This document shows, piece by piece, positions 33,642 to 42,504 of a stretch of DNA of 64,000 bases. Where the stretch lies: the NCBI RefSeq assembly GCF_038070315.1, contig NZ_JBBPCC010000003.1, forward strand, positions 1-64,000, in the 5' to 3' direction. The notes beneath the pieces are model-generated. The model had not been told where the DNA came from. It ran no database searches and saw only the letters and a list, made by a program, of their open reading frames with translations. Position 1 is the stretch's first letter; each line of letters opens with the position of its first letter. This DNA is from Paenibacillus_G filicis (GTDB lineage Bacteria; Bacillota; Bacilli; Paenibacillales; NBRC-103111). A program made the position numbers and the translations under genes.

Positions 33642-36600
33642 TTATTTATCTATTCCGATCGTCAATGTGCCATTAGATAAAGCTGTTCTTATTTCATTTA
33701 AAACTTCTACTCCTTTTTTAACTAACTCTTTTTCATCTAAATTTGCTCCACCAGGTCCAGGCCCATATAAATTGTAAGCATCCTCAATTTTTTTAGAAAC
33801 ATAATCGTAATAATTGTGTGTATGACCACCATTATGAGTGGAAAGTTTAATTTTGACTTGGTCCCAATCTATTAATTCAAGTTTAGCCACACCCTTTTGT
33901 TTAGGTAGCCACATGCCATTGGCAACAGAATTTAAATCTATTTTAAAACCAAGTATCAGTATATCTCTTGCATTCTTAGCTCTCTTAGCAGTAGCTGGAA
34001 TTAAATGATGGGCATCCCATTCAACTATGGTTGAGCGATCCGGCGTTAATCCAGCCCCCTCTAACTCGTCAGCCAATATTTTAGAATTGCTGGAGCCTTT
34101 CTTTGGAGCCTTAGTTCTTTGCAGAGACTCTCTAAGATATGATCCTAGAGAAATACAAATCGTATTATGAACCCAAATCCCAGAATCTGCAATAAAATAC
34201 GTATGGAAATCTTGAACAGTAAAATTATATACCAATACTTTTTCATAAACATGCTCGATCTCATCGATTGAAGCGGTACTTCCGTCTTTTAACAGAACCC
34301 GGTCACCAACTTGGAGATCGCTACTTGTTACCCACCCTTTGTTTTCGATCCAAATTGGATGATAAGGGCTTGTGGATATAAGTTCCTGGCCTATATGAAG
34401 ACGCAGCAGTTCTGTCATTTCATTTACATACGTATCTTCAACCTCTTTATACTCCTGTTGACGAGTTTCTGGATGCTGGGATAAAACTTTGTCTCCAACC
34501 TTAATCTCCTCAATCGGCTTCATGCCATGATCCGTTTGGATTAAGGTTCCAGCAGCAAAACAACTGCATGGTTTAGCGATGGTTAAAGGTTCAAAAAACC
34601 TTACACCTTTGAATATTTTTTTGCCGCCACCTACTGCTTCTCCGAGTACAGGTACTATTGATAGTGCCGATAGACCTGCATCGGTCCAATTACCCTCTAT
34701 CAAATAGGCGATCCCGTTGACAGCATCAGCAGGCCCCCCAATAACGGGTATTAATCCAAAGTTATCAAGCATGTCGTGATAATTTTCAATATCACTTTTG
34801 TTTTCGTCATACAGCAAATTGTCCATACTATGCCAGAACTTTTGCAAACCATTTGGTCCATACATCTTTTCTAACCATTCTTCATACTGAGGAGCCCCAG
34901 AACCGCCGTTGAAATTTAAGACATATTGTATGAAGTAGTCTAAGCAAACATCTCCACAGTCATTCTTATTCTTAGCAGTAATAGGTATCCCATTAAACTG
35001 CATTGGAGGAGGAGGAACTACTCTTCCTAGACTTATATCGTTATTCATCACCATAATATTCATGAGATACCTTGGATATTTCTTACCAATCGGATGATCA
35101 GGATAAATGACCATATAATAAAGCCCATCTCTTGCGTGGTAACCTTGTATTATCTCACCAAATACTTCAGGATTCTCTAGTTCATAATAAGTTCCATATT
35201 GAGTGTTTCTGTTAACAGTTCCATACCAATCATAATAATACTGTGTATCGGCTTCTCTTCTACCAATAGTATCCCTAAATATTAATTGATTGTTATAATT
35301 GGAATAAACCTCAACAATTGAACGATCATATGCAGTATGATATTCATAAGGTCCTGCTGATACAAAGTCGATCAAATTAGAAGCATTCAATAAATATTGT
35401 TTAATTACTGCCGAATTAGTAAAATCACGATTTTGAGCAGATTTTTTTCCTTTGGAATAAGTGACATTTCCTTTGGAAAATTCAATTTCATATTCATAAA
35501 CTTTAAAGGTTCTCGGATTATACTTATAAGTAGGGTCATTACTGTTAGGGTAATATTGAACCTTGATGTAGTATGTACCCGGAGATACTGGAACGGTTCC
35601 AGGCTTGTTGGCGCTGAATATGCCTTTGAAATTCCCGTTGCTGTCCTCCAATACCGCCGAGTTGGCTGTAATGTTCACCCTCAGTTGGGCAGACTCTGTA
35701 ATCTCCAGTCTATAATAGTCGGTATCGTACAATGACGAGACATCCCGTGTGAATCCATTCGAGTTTCCCATCACCTGATTCCACACTACTGGTATAGCGG
35801 CAGCTCTGGAAGAGTAAAAACTATCTTCTACCATCAATCTGCTATTAAGCCCAGCGTAACCGTTAGCGTCTCTAACGACTACATAGTAAGTGGTACCCGC
35901 ATTCAAATTATGCTCGATTTTAGAGAATAGTGCTCCGTACGGCTTAGCCCCCACAACATCATTATTCACAGCCAGCCTTGAAGTCAGTTCAGGATCAGCA
36001 TACAATGATAGTTCTGTATCATTCATAAACCCATTGACTGCGCTAGGGATGGTTAAAAATCGATAAAGCCCAGACTGATTAGGTGTGAACGTATAGTAGG
36101 ATTTTCCTCCCCCGGGTGCGGAAACGTTAACCGGCACTTTGTTTGCAAGTGGAATAAATTCATTTTGGCGATCAGCCGATGCCTTTAATCGAGTTTTTAA
36201 CGACCTACCCTGAAAACCAGAAACTTTCACATAATACGTTGTTCCCTTATTTAGATTCAGTTTTAACTGAGAGAATACTGTTCCTCCGAAGTCATCATTA
36301 AAACCACCAGGAAGTCTTTGGGTCAGCTTGGGATCGCTAAACACTTCCAATTGGGTATCATTAAACCCGTTACTTGCATATCCTCCGAGAAATCCAGTAT
36401 TCATAATATATGACTTACTTGACAGAGGAATGAATTGGTAGACAGCACTTTCTTTACCGCTAATGTCCACAGGTGTGTCTTCTTGTAGAAAAGGTATGGA
36501 AGAACTTTCTGTCACAACCTTGATCCTGGCAAGCAGCGCTTTATTATTCATACCGTAGACTTTTACATAATAAGTTTCCCCAGCCAATAACACTTGTTTG

Positions 36601-39125
36601 AGTTCAGAGAATAAAGAACCATTAGCATCATCGTTGTATCCTATTCTAGCTGTTAACGACTCGTCCGAGTACAACTCGATTGCTGTATCATTAATCGTGT
36701 TTCCGCCATTATGGGGACTAGTGAAAAATTTATAGTATCCCGTTAAGTCAGGTTTAAAGGCAAACAATTGATAGCTTCCACCAGACTTACTCATATCCTT
36801 CGGAGTATCAAGTTGCAAAAACTCTGGTTTCGTTTTGGATACGATTGTAGCGTACTCGCTAGTACCATTTACATTTTCAGAAGCAACTCCTAACGTATAA
36901 GAAGTAAGTGGCGTTAGATTCGTAAAATCATAATAATTTTGAGTAGTCGTACCGATAGGTTTGCCATCAAGTTGCAGAAGAAATGACTTTGCTTCTGAAA
37001 CAGGGTTCCAGATCAGCCTTAACTTCAGATCAGTAGCTTCAACCTTGAGTCCGGTCGGCTTTGTCGGCTTAACCTGAACGATATTTCCCAAGGTTAAATA
37101 ATAAGGAGTAGCACTGAATGCCCCCGAAAAGCCTGAAATCAAAATGTAGTAGGTTGCACCGGTCTCTACATTAATTGTTAGCTGTTCCTTTACTCCTGAT
37201 GAATTTTTGCTGGATCCTATCATGTTCTGTGTTGAATCGAACACGTACAAATCATAGTCTTTAGTAGCAGGTACATCCAATACGATTTCCAGAGCTCCAG
37301 TAGATGAGGCTTTCAAGCGGTAATAATCAATATCTGACGCGGTTGAAAGATAAGACGTATAGGTCTGGCCAGTATTAACCGTATAAGCTGATATGAAAGT
37401 ATCATTAGGTTCATATGTATCAGGAGAATTGGTTTTCTGCGTTACGTAGACGGTAAAATAATCATCATAATTGTTATTAGGGTATGCAGGATAATGATAC
37501 CTGATCACATAGGTTCCTGTAGGAGTTAATTCATTGGTTTGCCACGTATAAGATATTTTAGTATTCAAGCTTGGATTATAGATAATTTTAGAATCCACAA
37601 TATTTGCTGAATCTTTTGGGTAAACACTGATTTCAATCCTTTGATGAGGATTTTGATTATTTTGATCCCCATCCAGTTTAAGTGATACGGTTATGGAATC
37701 ACCTGCCTTGACTTGTCCCCCATCACCTTCTTTATCGAAAGAGGAGACATGAACATCGCCTTCTCCTCGCCCAGGAGGAAGTTCAAATTTGACTACACCA
37801 GCATCCAGGTACATCGGAGCGATAGCACCATCTATTATTCCAAGTGCTTTGGCTGTATTTAATAGTCCCTTTCCGTAAACATCCCCTAGTACGGTCGTTG
37901 TGTCTATCAATCGCTTTTTAACTTGATTATTATCCCAATCTTTATTCTGGGACCATACTAGTGCAGCTCCTGCTGCCACAGAAGCCGCCGCCATCGAAGT
38001 TCCTGAAGCTGAACTGTACTTATTGCCAAGCGTTGTACTAACAATCAATGATCCCGGTGCTACCAGATCAAGAGAGGGTCCGGTCGAAGAAAACGACGAC
38101 AACTGATAGTTGCGATCGACAGAGCCTACAGAGATGACTTCCGGATATCGAGCAGGGTATTGGATTGTATCTGTACCGATTCCTTCATTTCCAGCTGCAG
38201 CTATAACCATAATCCCCTTACTAGCTGCGTTTTGAATAGCCTCATGTAACGCCTGGCTATCCGTCTTTCCTGTGAAACTCATCGAAATAATATTCATTTT
38301 ATTTTGTATTGCCCAATCAATACCCTGAATAATGTGACTGTATGAGCCATTCCCGTGTTCATCCAGGACTTTGACTGAGTATAAGTCAACCCCAGGAGCA
38401 CCACCCTGTATACCGATTTCATTATCCAAAGCTGCTATGGTCCCAGCAATATGAGTCCCATGCCCGTGCTCATCCTGGTCGAAGTTTCCTTGTACAAAGG
38501 ATATGCCTCCTTGGATATTAAGATCTTCATGAATGGAAACTCCTGTGTCCAAAACGGCTACCTTGATTCCGTTCCCGTCTATCCCTTGTTGTGAGGCCAT
38601 ATAACTTCCAGTAGCATGACTACCCCAAGTTATGGATTGAGATGCTTCTTTCATTCTATAGACGGATTCATGAACAGAAGACGTTGACCATTCCTGGACG
38701 ATATTCACTGAGGAGTCTAGTTCGATAGAGACAACAGAGTTATTCGTATACATTTCCTGCATCTCTGACTCTGTAAGATCTGCAATGAGAATGGTAGAAT
38801 CTCTTCCTTGCACAGATTTTACGTTACCCTCTGGCATTCTTAAGGCTGACTTTCTGAGATTAATTTTCTCTACGACTTCCTTAGTATTCTTCGTTCGAAT
38901 TAAGTATCTCTTAACGCTTCCAATCTTAGCTGGTTTGTATACATTTCCTGTTGCAGTAGTTTCGTAAACGGACTTAAAAACGTCAAAACCATTATTTCCC
39001 AGTGATTGTGCATTTCCAAGACCTGAGATATTAGCTGCTGCTAAAACTTGTCCAGATAACAAAGATAAGCTCAGAAAAACCATGATTGGAACTTTTACTT
39101 TTTTGAGAAAACTTCTCACTTTCAA
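33642..39125 (-). CDS. Polymorphic toxin: subtilisin - PPC/Fn3 - HINT - AHH nuclease
   Basis: A 1,827-residue exported protein. The start is TTG 39125, with AGGAGG 7 nt upstream. Residues 1-31 form a signal peptide. A propeptide-like segment follows, then a subtilisin-family (S8) protease at about 160-430 with Asp193 (VAVLDTG), His222 (HGHGTHIAG), oxyanion Asn313 (AAGNEG) and Ser377 (GTSMAAASV), so the triad is complete. Next are PPC-type beta domains (DTYEPNDTFISAYT; DIDYYRLKAS), one Fn3, and several repeats with TYYVKVxGxxGR. At about 1520-1656 is a HINT autoprocessing domain (CSCFAAGTLIQTDHGMKPIEEI ... VYNFTVQDFHTYFIADSGIWVHNT in shortened form). The C-terminal about 170 residues are an AHH nuclease: WDAHHLIP near 1703-1710 and THNGGHTHNYYDYV. 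Protease and HINT would release the nuclease. The immunity gene follows directly. Confidence 0.88.
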   Translation of the reverse strand: MKVRSFLKKVKVPIMVFLSLSLLSGQVLAAANISGLGNAQSLGNNGFDVFKSVYETTATGNVYKPAKIGSVKRYLIRTKNTKEVVEKINLRKSALRMPEGNVKSVQGRDSTILIADLTESEMQEMYTNNSVVSIELDSSVNIVQEWSTSSVHESVYRMKEASQSITWGSHATGSYMASQQGIDGNGIKVAVLDTGVSIHEDLNIQGGISFVQGNFDQDEHGHGTHIAGTIAALDNEIGIQGGAPGVDLYSVKVLDEHGNGSYSHIIQGIDWAIQNKMNIISMSFTGKTDSQALHEAIQNAASKGIMVIAAAGNEGIGTDTIQYPARYPEVISVGSVDRNYQLSSFSSTGPSLDLVAPGSLIVSTTLGNKYSSASGTSMAAASVAAGAALVWSQNKDWDNNQVKKRLIDTTTVLGDVYGKGLLNTAKALGIIDGAIAPMYLDAGVVKFELPPGRGEGDVHVSSFDKEGDGGQVKAGDSITVSLKLDGDQNNQNPHQRIEISVYPKDSANIVDSKIIYNPSLNTKISYTWQTNELTPTGTYVIRYHYPAYPNNNYDDYFTVYVTQKTNSPDTYEPNDTFISAYTVNTGQTYTSYLSTASDIDYYRLKASSTGALEIVLDVPATKDYDLYVFDSTQNMIGSSKNSSGVKEQLTINVETGATYYILISGFSGAFSATPYYLTLGNIVQVKPTKPTGLKVEATDLKLRLIWNPVSEAKSFLLQLDGKPIGTTTQNYYDFTNLTPLTSYTLGVASENVNGTSEYATIVSKTKPEFLQLDTPKDMSKSGGSYQLFAFKPDLTGYYKFFTSPHNGGNTINDTAIELYSDESLTARIGYNDDANGSLFSELKQVLLAGETYYVKVYGMNNKALLARIKVVTESSSIPFLQEDTPVDISGKESAVYQFIPLSSKSYIMNTGFLGGYASNGFNDTQLEVFSDPKLTQRLPGGFNDDFGGTVFSQLKLNLNKGTTYYVKVSGFQGRSLKTRLKASADRQNEFIPLANKVPVNVSAPGGGKSYYTFTPNQSGLYRFLTIPSAVNGFMNDTELSLYADPELTSRLAVNNDVVGAKPYGALFSKIEHNLNAGTTYYVVVRDANGYAGLNSRLMVEDSFYSSRAAAIPVVWNQVMGNSNGFTRDVSSLYDTDYYRLEITESAQLRVNITANSAVLEDSNGNFKGIFSANKPGTVPVSPGTYYIKVQYYPNSNDPTYKYNPRTFKVYEYEIEFSKGNVTYSKGKKSAQNRDFTNSAVIKQYLLNASNLIDFVSAGPYEYHTAYDRSIVEVYSNYNNQLIFRDTIGRREADTQYYYDWYGTVNRNTQYGTYYELENPEVFGEIIQGYHARDGLYYMVIYPDHPIGKKYPRYLMNIMVMNNDISLGRVVPPPPMQFNGIPITAKNKNDCGDVCLDYFIQYVLNFNGGSGAPQYEEWLEKMYGPNGLQKFWHSMDNLLYDENKSDIENYHDMLDNFGLIPVIGGPADAVNGIAYLIEGNWTDAGLSALSIVPVLGEAVGGGKKIFKGVRFFEPLTIAKPCSCFAAGTLIQTDHGMKPIEEIKVGDKVLSQHPETRQQEYKEVEDTYVNEMTELLRLHIGQELISTSPYHPIWIENKGWVTSSDLQVGDRVLLKDGSTASIDEIEHVYEKVLVYNFTVQDFHTYFIADSGIWVHNTICISLGSYLRESLQRTKAPKKGSSNSKILADELEGAGLTPDRSTIVEWDAHHLIPATAKRAKNARDILILGFKIDLNSVANGMWLPKQKGVAKLELIDWDQVKIKLSTHNGGHTHNYYDYVSKKIEDAYNLYGPGPGGANLDEKELVKKGVEVLNEIRTALSNGTLTIGIDK

Positions 39126-39128
39126 CGA

Positions 39129-39679
39129 TATTCCTCCTACTAAATATTTTGGTTTATTACCTAAAATAACCATTCTCATAATAGTATATTTTTGGAATTA
39201 AATCCACATTAAACTACATCTATTTACAAAAAATTCAACATAAATAGACATTTTTTTATTTTTTTCGCAATATTTATTTAAATACATATAAAAAAAGAGA
39301 GCAGCACAAACGCCTGCTCTCCCTTATCTTCCTTATCAACAAACGTAAACTTCCATTAACCTTGCCTAAGCCGTCTCCGCTACCATCCGGTTCGTCAGCG
39401 CGCCGAGCTTCTCGATCTCGATCGTGACGATGTCGCCGTCCTGCAGATAGACGCGCTGCTCCGGCGGCAGGCCGAGCACGACGCCCTCCGGCGTGCCGGT
39501 GAGGATAATGTCGCCCGGCACCAGCGTCATATGATGCGAGATGTAGCTGACGATCTCGTCGCAGTGGAAGATCATGTCCGACGTGTTCGAGTTCTGACGC
39601 ACCTCGCCGTTGACCGTCGCCTTGATCTCCAGCTGGTTCGGATTGCCGACTTCGTCCGCGCTCACCAGGTAAGGGCCGA
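39129..39679. repeat. Direct repeat, right copy
   Basis: It contains the last third of the intact FAH gene, its terminator, and the AT-rich region ahead of the toxin up to the toxin's ribosome binding site. It matches 27503-28038. Because the FAH gene is intact here, this copy is the ancestral junction and the left one is the duplicate. Confidence 0.88.
39291..39321 (-). terminator. Terminator of the fucose-type operon
   Basis: On the minus strand GAGAGCAG (39314-39321) pairs with CTGCTCTC (39297-39304) across a 9-base loop and is followed by six or more T. It separates the catabolic operon from the toxin gene. Confidence 0.85.
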
Positions 39680-40274
39680 GCGGCGAGAACTTGTCGCAAG
39701 ACTTGCCTAGCAGCCACTGCTGTGTGCGCATTTGCAGATCGCGGGCGGACAGGTCGTTCACGCAGCAATAGCCGAACACATGACTGAGTGCGTCCTCCTT
39801 GGACACGTACTTGGCCGTCTGGCCGATGACGATGACCAGCTCCGCCTCGTAGTCGACCTCGGAGGTAACCTTCGGCAGCGGGATGTCGTCGCCTTGGGCA
39901 GCCAATGTGTTGTTGAATTTATTGAATAGGATCGGGTACTGCGGGATCGGAGCGTTCGTTTCCTCCGCATGCTTGCGGTAGTTCAGCCCGACGCAGATGA
40001 TCTTGTTCGGACGTGTGACGCACGGACCGAGCTGCAGCTTCGCTTCGTCCAGCCAGTATGAAGCGCCTTCCGATGCGGAAGCGCGGTCTACCAGCGCCTG
40101 CAGTGACGCGATAGCAGCTGTGCCCCCTTCGATAACCTCGTGCACGTCAGTCGGCACTCCTGCTTGTCCGTCCGTGAACAGAGCCGCCTGGGCTTGCTCG
40201 ACGTCCAGGATGCCGAGATCGGTTTTCACGCCCAGCTTGTAGGCTTCTGCTTGTTCGAATGTAACGAGTTTCAT
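39366..40274 (-). CDS. FAH-family hydrolase, probable 2,4-diketo-3-deoxy-L-fuconate hydrolase
   Basis: A 302-residue member of the fumarylacetoacetate hydrolase family, which cleaves carbon-carbon bonds in beta-diketo acids using a divalent metal. The core motifs are CVGLNYRKHAEE, NKFNNTLAAQGD, the metal-binding VDYEAELVIVIGQ, CCVNDLSARDLQ, the SDKFSPLGPYLV-type segment (SCDKFSPLGPYLV) and ILTGTPEGVVLG. In the non-phosphorylating L-fucose route this enzyme splits 2,4-diketo-3-deoxy-L-fuconate into pyruvate and L-lactate; the neighbours (mutarotase, dehydrogenases, lactonase, dehydratase) support that assignment. It is the last gene of the operon. Its 3' third is duplicated at 27725-28038. Confidence 0.85.
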   Translation of the reverse strand: MKLVTFEQAEAYKLGVKTDLGILDVEQAQAALFTDGQAGVPTDVHEVIEGGTAAIASLQALVDRASASEGASYWLDEAKLQLGPCVTRPNKIICVGLNYRKHAEETNAPIPQYPILFNKFNNTLAAQGDDIPLPKVTSEVDYEAELVIVIGQTAKYVSKEDALSHVFGYCCVNDLSARDLQMRTQQWLLGKSCDKFSPLGPYLVSADEVGNPNQLEIKATVNGEVRQNSNTSDMIFHCDEIVSYISHHMTLVPGDIILTGTPEGVVLGLPPEQRVYLQDGDIVTIEIEKLGALTNRMVAETA

Positions 40275-40286
40275 CGTATGTCCCTC

Positions 40287-41060
40287 CTAGGCGTTTTTGC
40301 CAAATACGACTCCGCCGTCGATATAGAGCGGCGAGCCCATCATGAATTTCGATTCGTCCGATGCTAGGAAAACAGCAGCCTGCGCCACATCCTCCGGCCT
40401 GCCCAGATCCCCGCTGAGCTGGCGGCGCTTGATGCCTGCCAGCCCTTCCTCCGGATCGGCATACGACTGCTTGAGGTAGTTCTCGACGAAGGGAGTCAGA
40501 ATCGTCCCCGGCAGCAGCGCATTGACGCGGATGCCGTACGGTGCATAATCCACCTGCATGGACTTGGTCAGCGCCAGCACCGCCCCCTTGGTCGCCGCAT
40601 AAGAGGCCCGTTGGGCCAGACCGATCTCGGCGATGCAGGACGACATGTTGATGATGACGCCGCTGCTCTGCTCCATCATATGAGGCAGCACATACTTGCT
40701 CGGTAGGAACGTCCCCCTGATGTTGACGTTGATGACGCGGTCCCAAACCTCCGGCTCCACCTCATGCAGCGCGCCCACGCCGCTGATGCCGGCGTTGTTG
40801 AACAGCACGTCGATGCGCCCGTACTCGGCGATCGCAGCCGCGACAAGCGCCTGCACAGACTCGGGGTCGGTCACATTGGCCTTGATGAACAAGGCCGACC
40901 CTCCCGCCTGGCGAATGTCCGCCGCCGTCTCCTCGCCCTTGACTTCATCCAGGTCCGCAATGATAACGGAAGCCCCTTCCTCTGCGAAACGCAGCGCCGA
41001 GCTGCGGCCGATGCCTGAGCCTGCGCCGGTGATCAGCGCGATTTTCCCTTGCAATCTCAT
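40287..41060 (-). CDS. SDR dehydrogenase, probable 2-keto-3-deoxy-L-fuconate dehydrogenase
   Basis: A 257-residue classical short-chain dehydrogenase with the cofactor loop TGAGSGIGRSSAL, an acidic DLDE after beta-2 that favours NAD+, NNAGISG, a catalytic Ser in NMSSCIAE, the Y-x3-K of SYAATKGA, and a substrate-loop region ending in MMGSPLYIDGG. In the fucose oxidative pathway an SDR oxidises 2-keto-3-deoxy-L-fuconate at C4, giving the substrate of the next-door FAH hydrolase, whose gene starts 12 bases downstream. The exact substrate is inferred from context. The start is ATG 41060 with GGAGGGAG upstream. Confidence 0.82.
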   Translation of the reverse strand: MRLQGKIALITGAGSGIGRSSALRFAEEGASVIIADLDEVKGEETAADIRQAGGSALFIKANVTDPESVQALVAAAIAEYGRIDVLFNNAGISGVGALHEVEPEVWDRVINVNIRGTFLPSKYVLPHMMEQSSGVIINMSSCIAEIGLAQRASYAATKGAVLALTKSMQVDYAPYGIRVNALLPGTILTPFVENYLKQSYADPEEGLAGIKRRQLSGDLGRPEDVAQAAVFLASDESKFMMGSPLYIDGGVVFGKNA

Positions 41061-41209
41061 CGTGTTCCGTTCTCCCTCCGCTTGATCTCCCGTTTCCCAA
41101 TTTTACCCACATTGGGCGAATAGGGTCAACCCTATCCTAGGTCGCAGCCAACCGCAGCTTCGTGTACGGTCAACCGCTTGCAAAGCTTCCTTCCCGGCAG
41201 CGCCCGGAA

Positions 41210-42040
41210 TCAGATCCGGTAAAAACGTGCCGCATTGCCGCCAAATACGGCAGCCCGCTCCGCCTCGCCCCAGCTATCCGGCAGGAGGCGCTCCAGCAAG
41301 GCGGCAACCTCGCCGTAGCTTGCCGCCAGCAAGCAGACAGGCCAATCGCTGCCGAACATCAGACGCTCCGGCCCGAACAGCCGGCACACCTCGGTCACAT
41401 AAGGCCGGATGTCCGCATCCGTCCAATGGGCCAGGTCTGCTTCCGTCACGAGGCCGGACAGCTTGCAGAACACTTGCGGGTGTGACGCTACCTTCTCCAG
41501 CCCGCTGAGCCATGGCTCCAACTCGCCGCCAGCGATGGCCGGCTTGGCGATATGGTCGACTACAGCTGCAAGCTCCGGCACGCGCTCCAGCATCTCCGCC
41601 ACATAGGGCAGGTGGCGCGGCCGGACAAGGATGTCCAGCGTCAGTCCCCGCTCGGCGAGCAGAGACAGCGAGCGAAGCACTTGAGAGCGCAGGATATAGG
41701 CGTCATCCTCCAGATCCTGGAGCATAGGACGAACACCCTTGAAGTACGGGGAGCGGGCCAGCTCATCCAGCAGCCGCTCCACCCCGTCATCCTCCAGGTC
41801 GACCCAGCCGACAACGCCCGCGAGTGATTCCTCCCGCTCGCAGAGCTCAAGCAAGTACCGGGTTTCCCCCACGGTCGGAGCGGCCTGCACGACGATCGTA
41901 CGCTCCATCTGCTGCTGCGCCAGCTCAGGGCACAGCTCATCCGGGCCGTAATCCCGGTACAGGATGCCCTGCTCCGGCGTCAGCCAGCCGTAATCTCCAC
42001 GCTCGACCTTCCAATAATGCTGATGCGCATCGATTCTCAT
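41210..42040 (-). CDS. Amidohydrolase, probable L-fuconolactonase
   Basis: A 276-residue metal-dependent hydrolase of the COG3618 lactonase group. The N-terminal MRIDAHQHYW is the family hallmark, with VVQAAPTVGETRYLLELC, FKGVRPMLQD, VDHIAKPAI, VFCKLSGLVTEA and the C-terminal catalytic Asp in RLMFGSDWPVCLL. These enzymes open sugar-acid lactones such as L-fucono-1,5-lactone. I chose the ATG at 42040, with GGAG 10 nt upstream, over a GTG at 42049 that abuts that site. It lies 5 bases after the mutarotase gene, so they are co-transcribed. Confidence 0.85.
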   Translation of the reverse strand: MRIDAHQHYWKVERGDYGWLTPEQGILYRDYGPDELCPELAQQQMERTIVVQAAPTVGETRYLLELCEREESLAGVVGWVDLEDDGVERLLDELARSPYFKGVRPMLQDLEDDAYILRSQVLRSLSLLAERGLTLDILVRPRHLPYVAEMLERVPELAAVVDHIAKPAIAGGELEPWLSGLEKVASHPQVFCKLSGLVTEADLAHWTDADIRPYVTEVCRLFGPERLMFGSDWPVCLLAASYGEVAALLERLLPDSWGEAERAAVFGGNAARFYRI

Positions 42041-42045
42041 CGTCT

Positions 42046-42504
42046 TCACGCTCCAGTTTCCGGCCCGCCGGCCTGCTGAAGTACAACGCCCTTGGTCAGC
42101 ACGATATTGGCATACTGCGCCCGTTCTCCGGTAGCCACGATCGCATACGCCTTCTTGGCCCGCTCGTAGAACTCGAACCGCTCCACGAAGGCTTGCCGGA
42201 TCGGCCGTCCTTCATGGCGGTCTGCGATCTCCCGGTACTGGTCCCAAATCGTTGGTACGACCGGGTCGCCCGGCACGACCTGCATCAGGGCAACCGGCTC
42301 GTCGATATACGAGTCGAGCGGGTAAAGCTGGAGCACGGCGTCGAGCAGCTCCGGGATGCCGTGCCCGTCGGCCCGGACGAGACGCCGGGCGCAGGCAGCC
42401 GCCGGGAAGTTGCCGTCGGCCAGCACCAGTTCGTCTCCATGGCCCATTTCCATCAGAATCGCCAGCAGCTCAGGCGATAGAATCGCAGGAATGCCTTTTA
42501 GCAT
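42046..42504 (-). CDS. fucU: L-fucose mutarotase (RbsD/FucU family)
   Basis: A 152-residue protein that interconverts alpha and beta anomers of L-fucose. The matches to Escherichia coli FucU are strong across the length: LSPELLAILMEMGHGDELVLADGNFPA at the N-terminus with the conserved His and Asp, PLDSYIDEPVALMQVVPGD in the middle, and FYERAKKAYAIVATGERAQYANIVLTKGV at the end. This gene is the best evidence that the operon acts on L-fucose or a stereochemically similar 6-deoxy sugar or pentose. The start ATG 42504 overlaps the end of the dehydrogenase gene by 7 bases and has AGGAGGAGG upstream. Confidence 0.9.
   Translation of the reverse strand: MLKGIPAILSPELLAILMEMGHGDELVLADGNFPAAACARRLVRADGHGIPELLDAVLQLYPLDSYIDEPVALMQVVPGDPVVPTIWDQYREIADRHEGRPIRQAFVERFEFYERAKKAYAIVATGERAQYANIVLTKGVVLQQAGGPETGA

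Noticed and set aside
27503..39679. Island as a classical integrative element with attL/attR
   Set aside because: The repeats are about 540 bp and include coding and non-coding host sequence, and there is no integrase, relaxase or transposase; duplication or homologous recombination explains it better.
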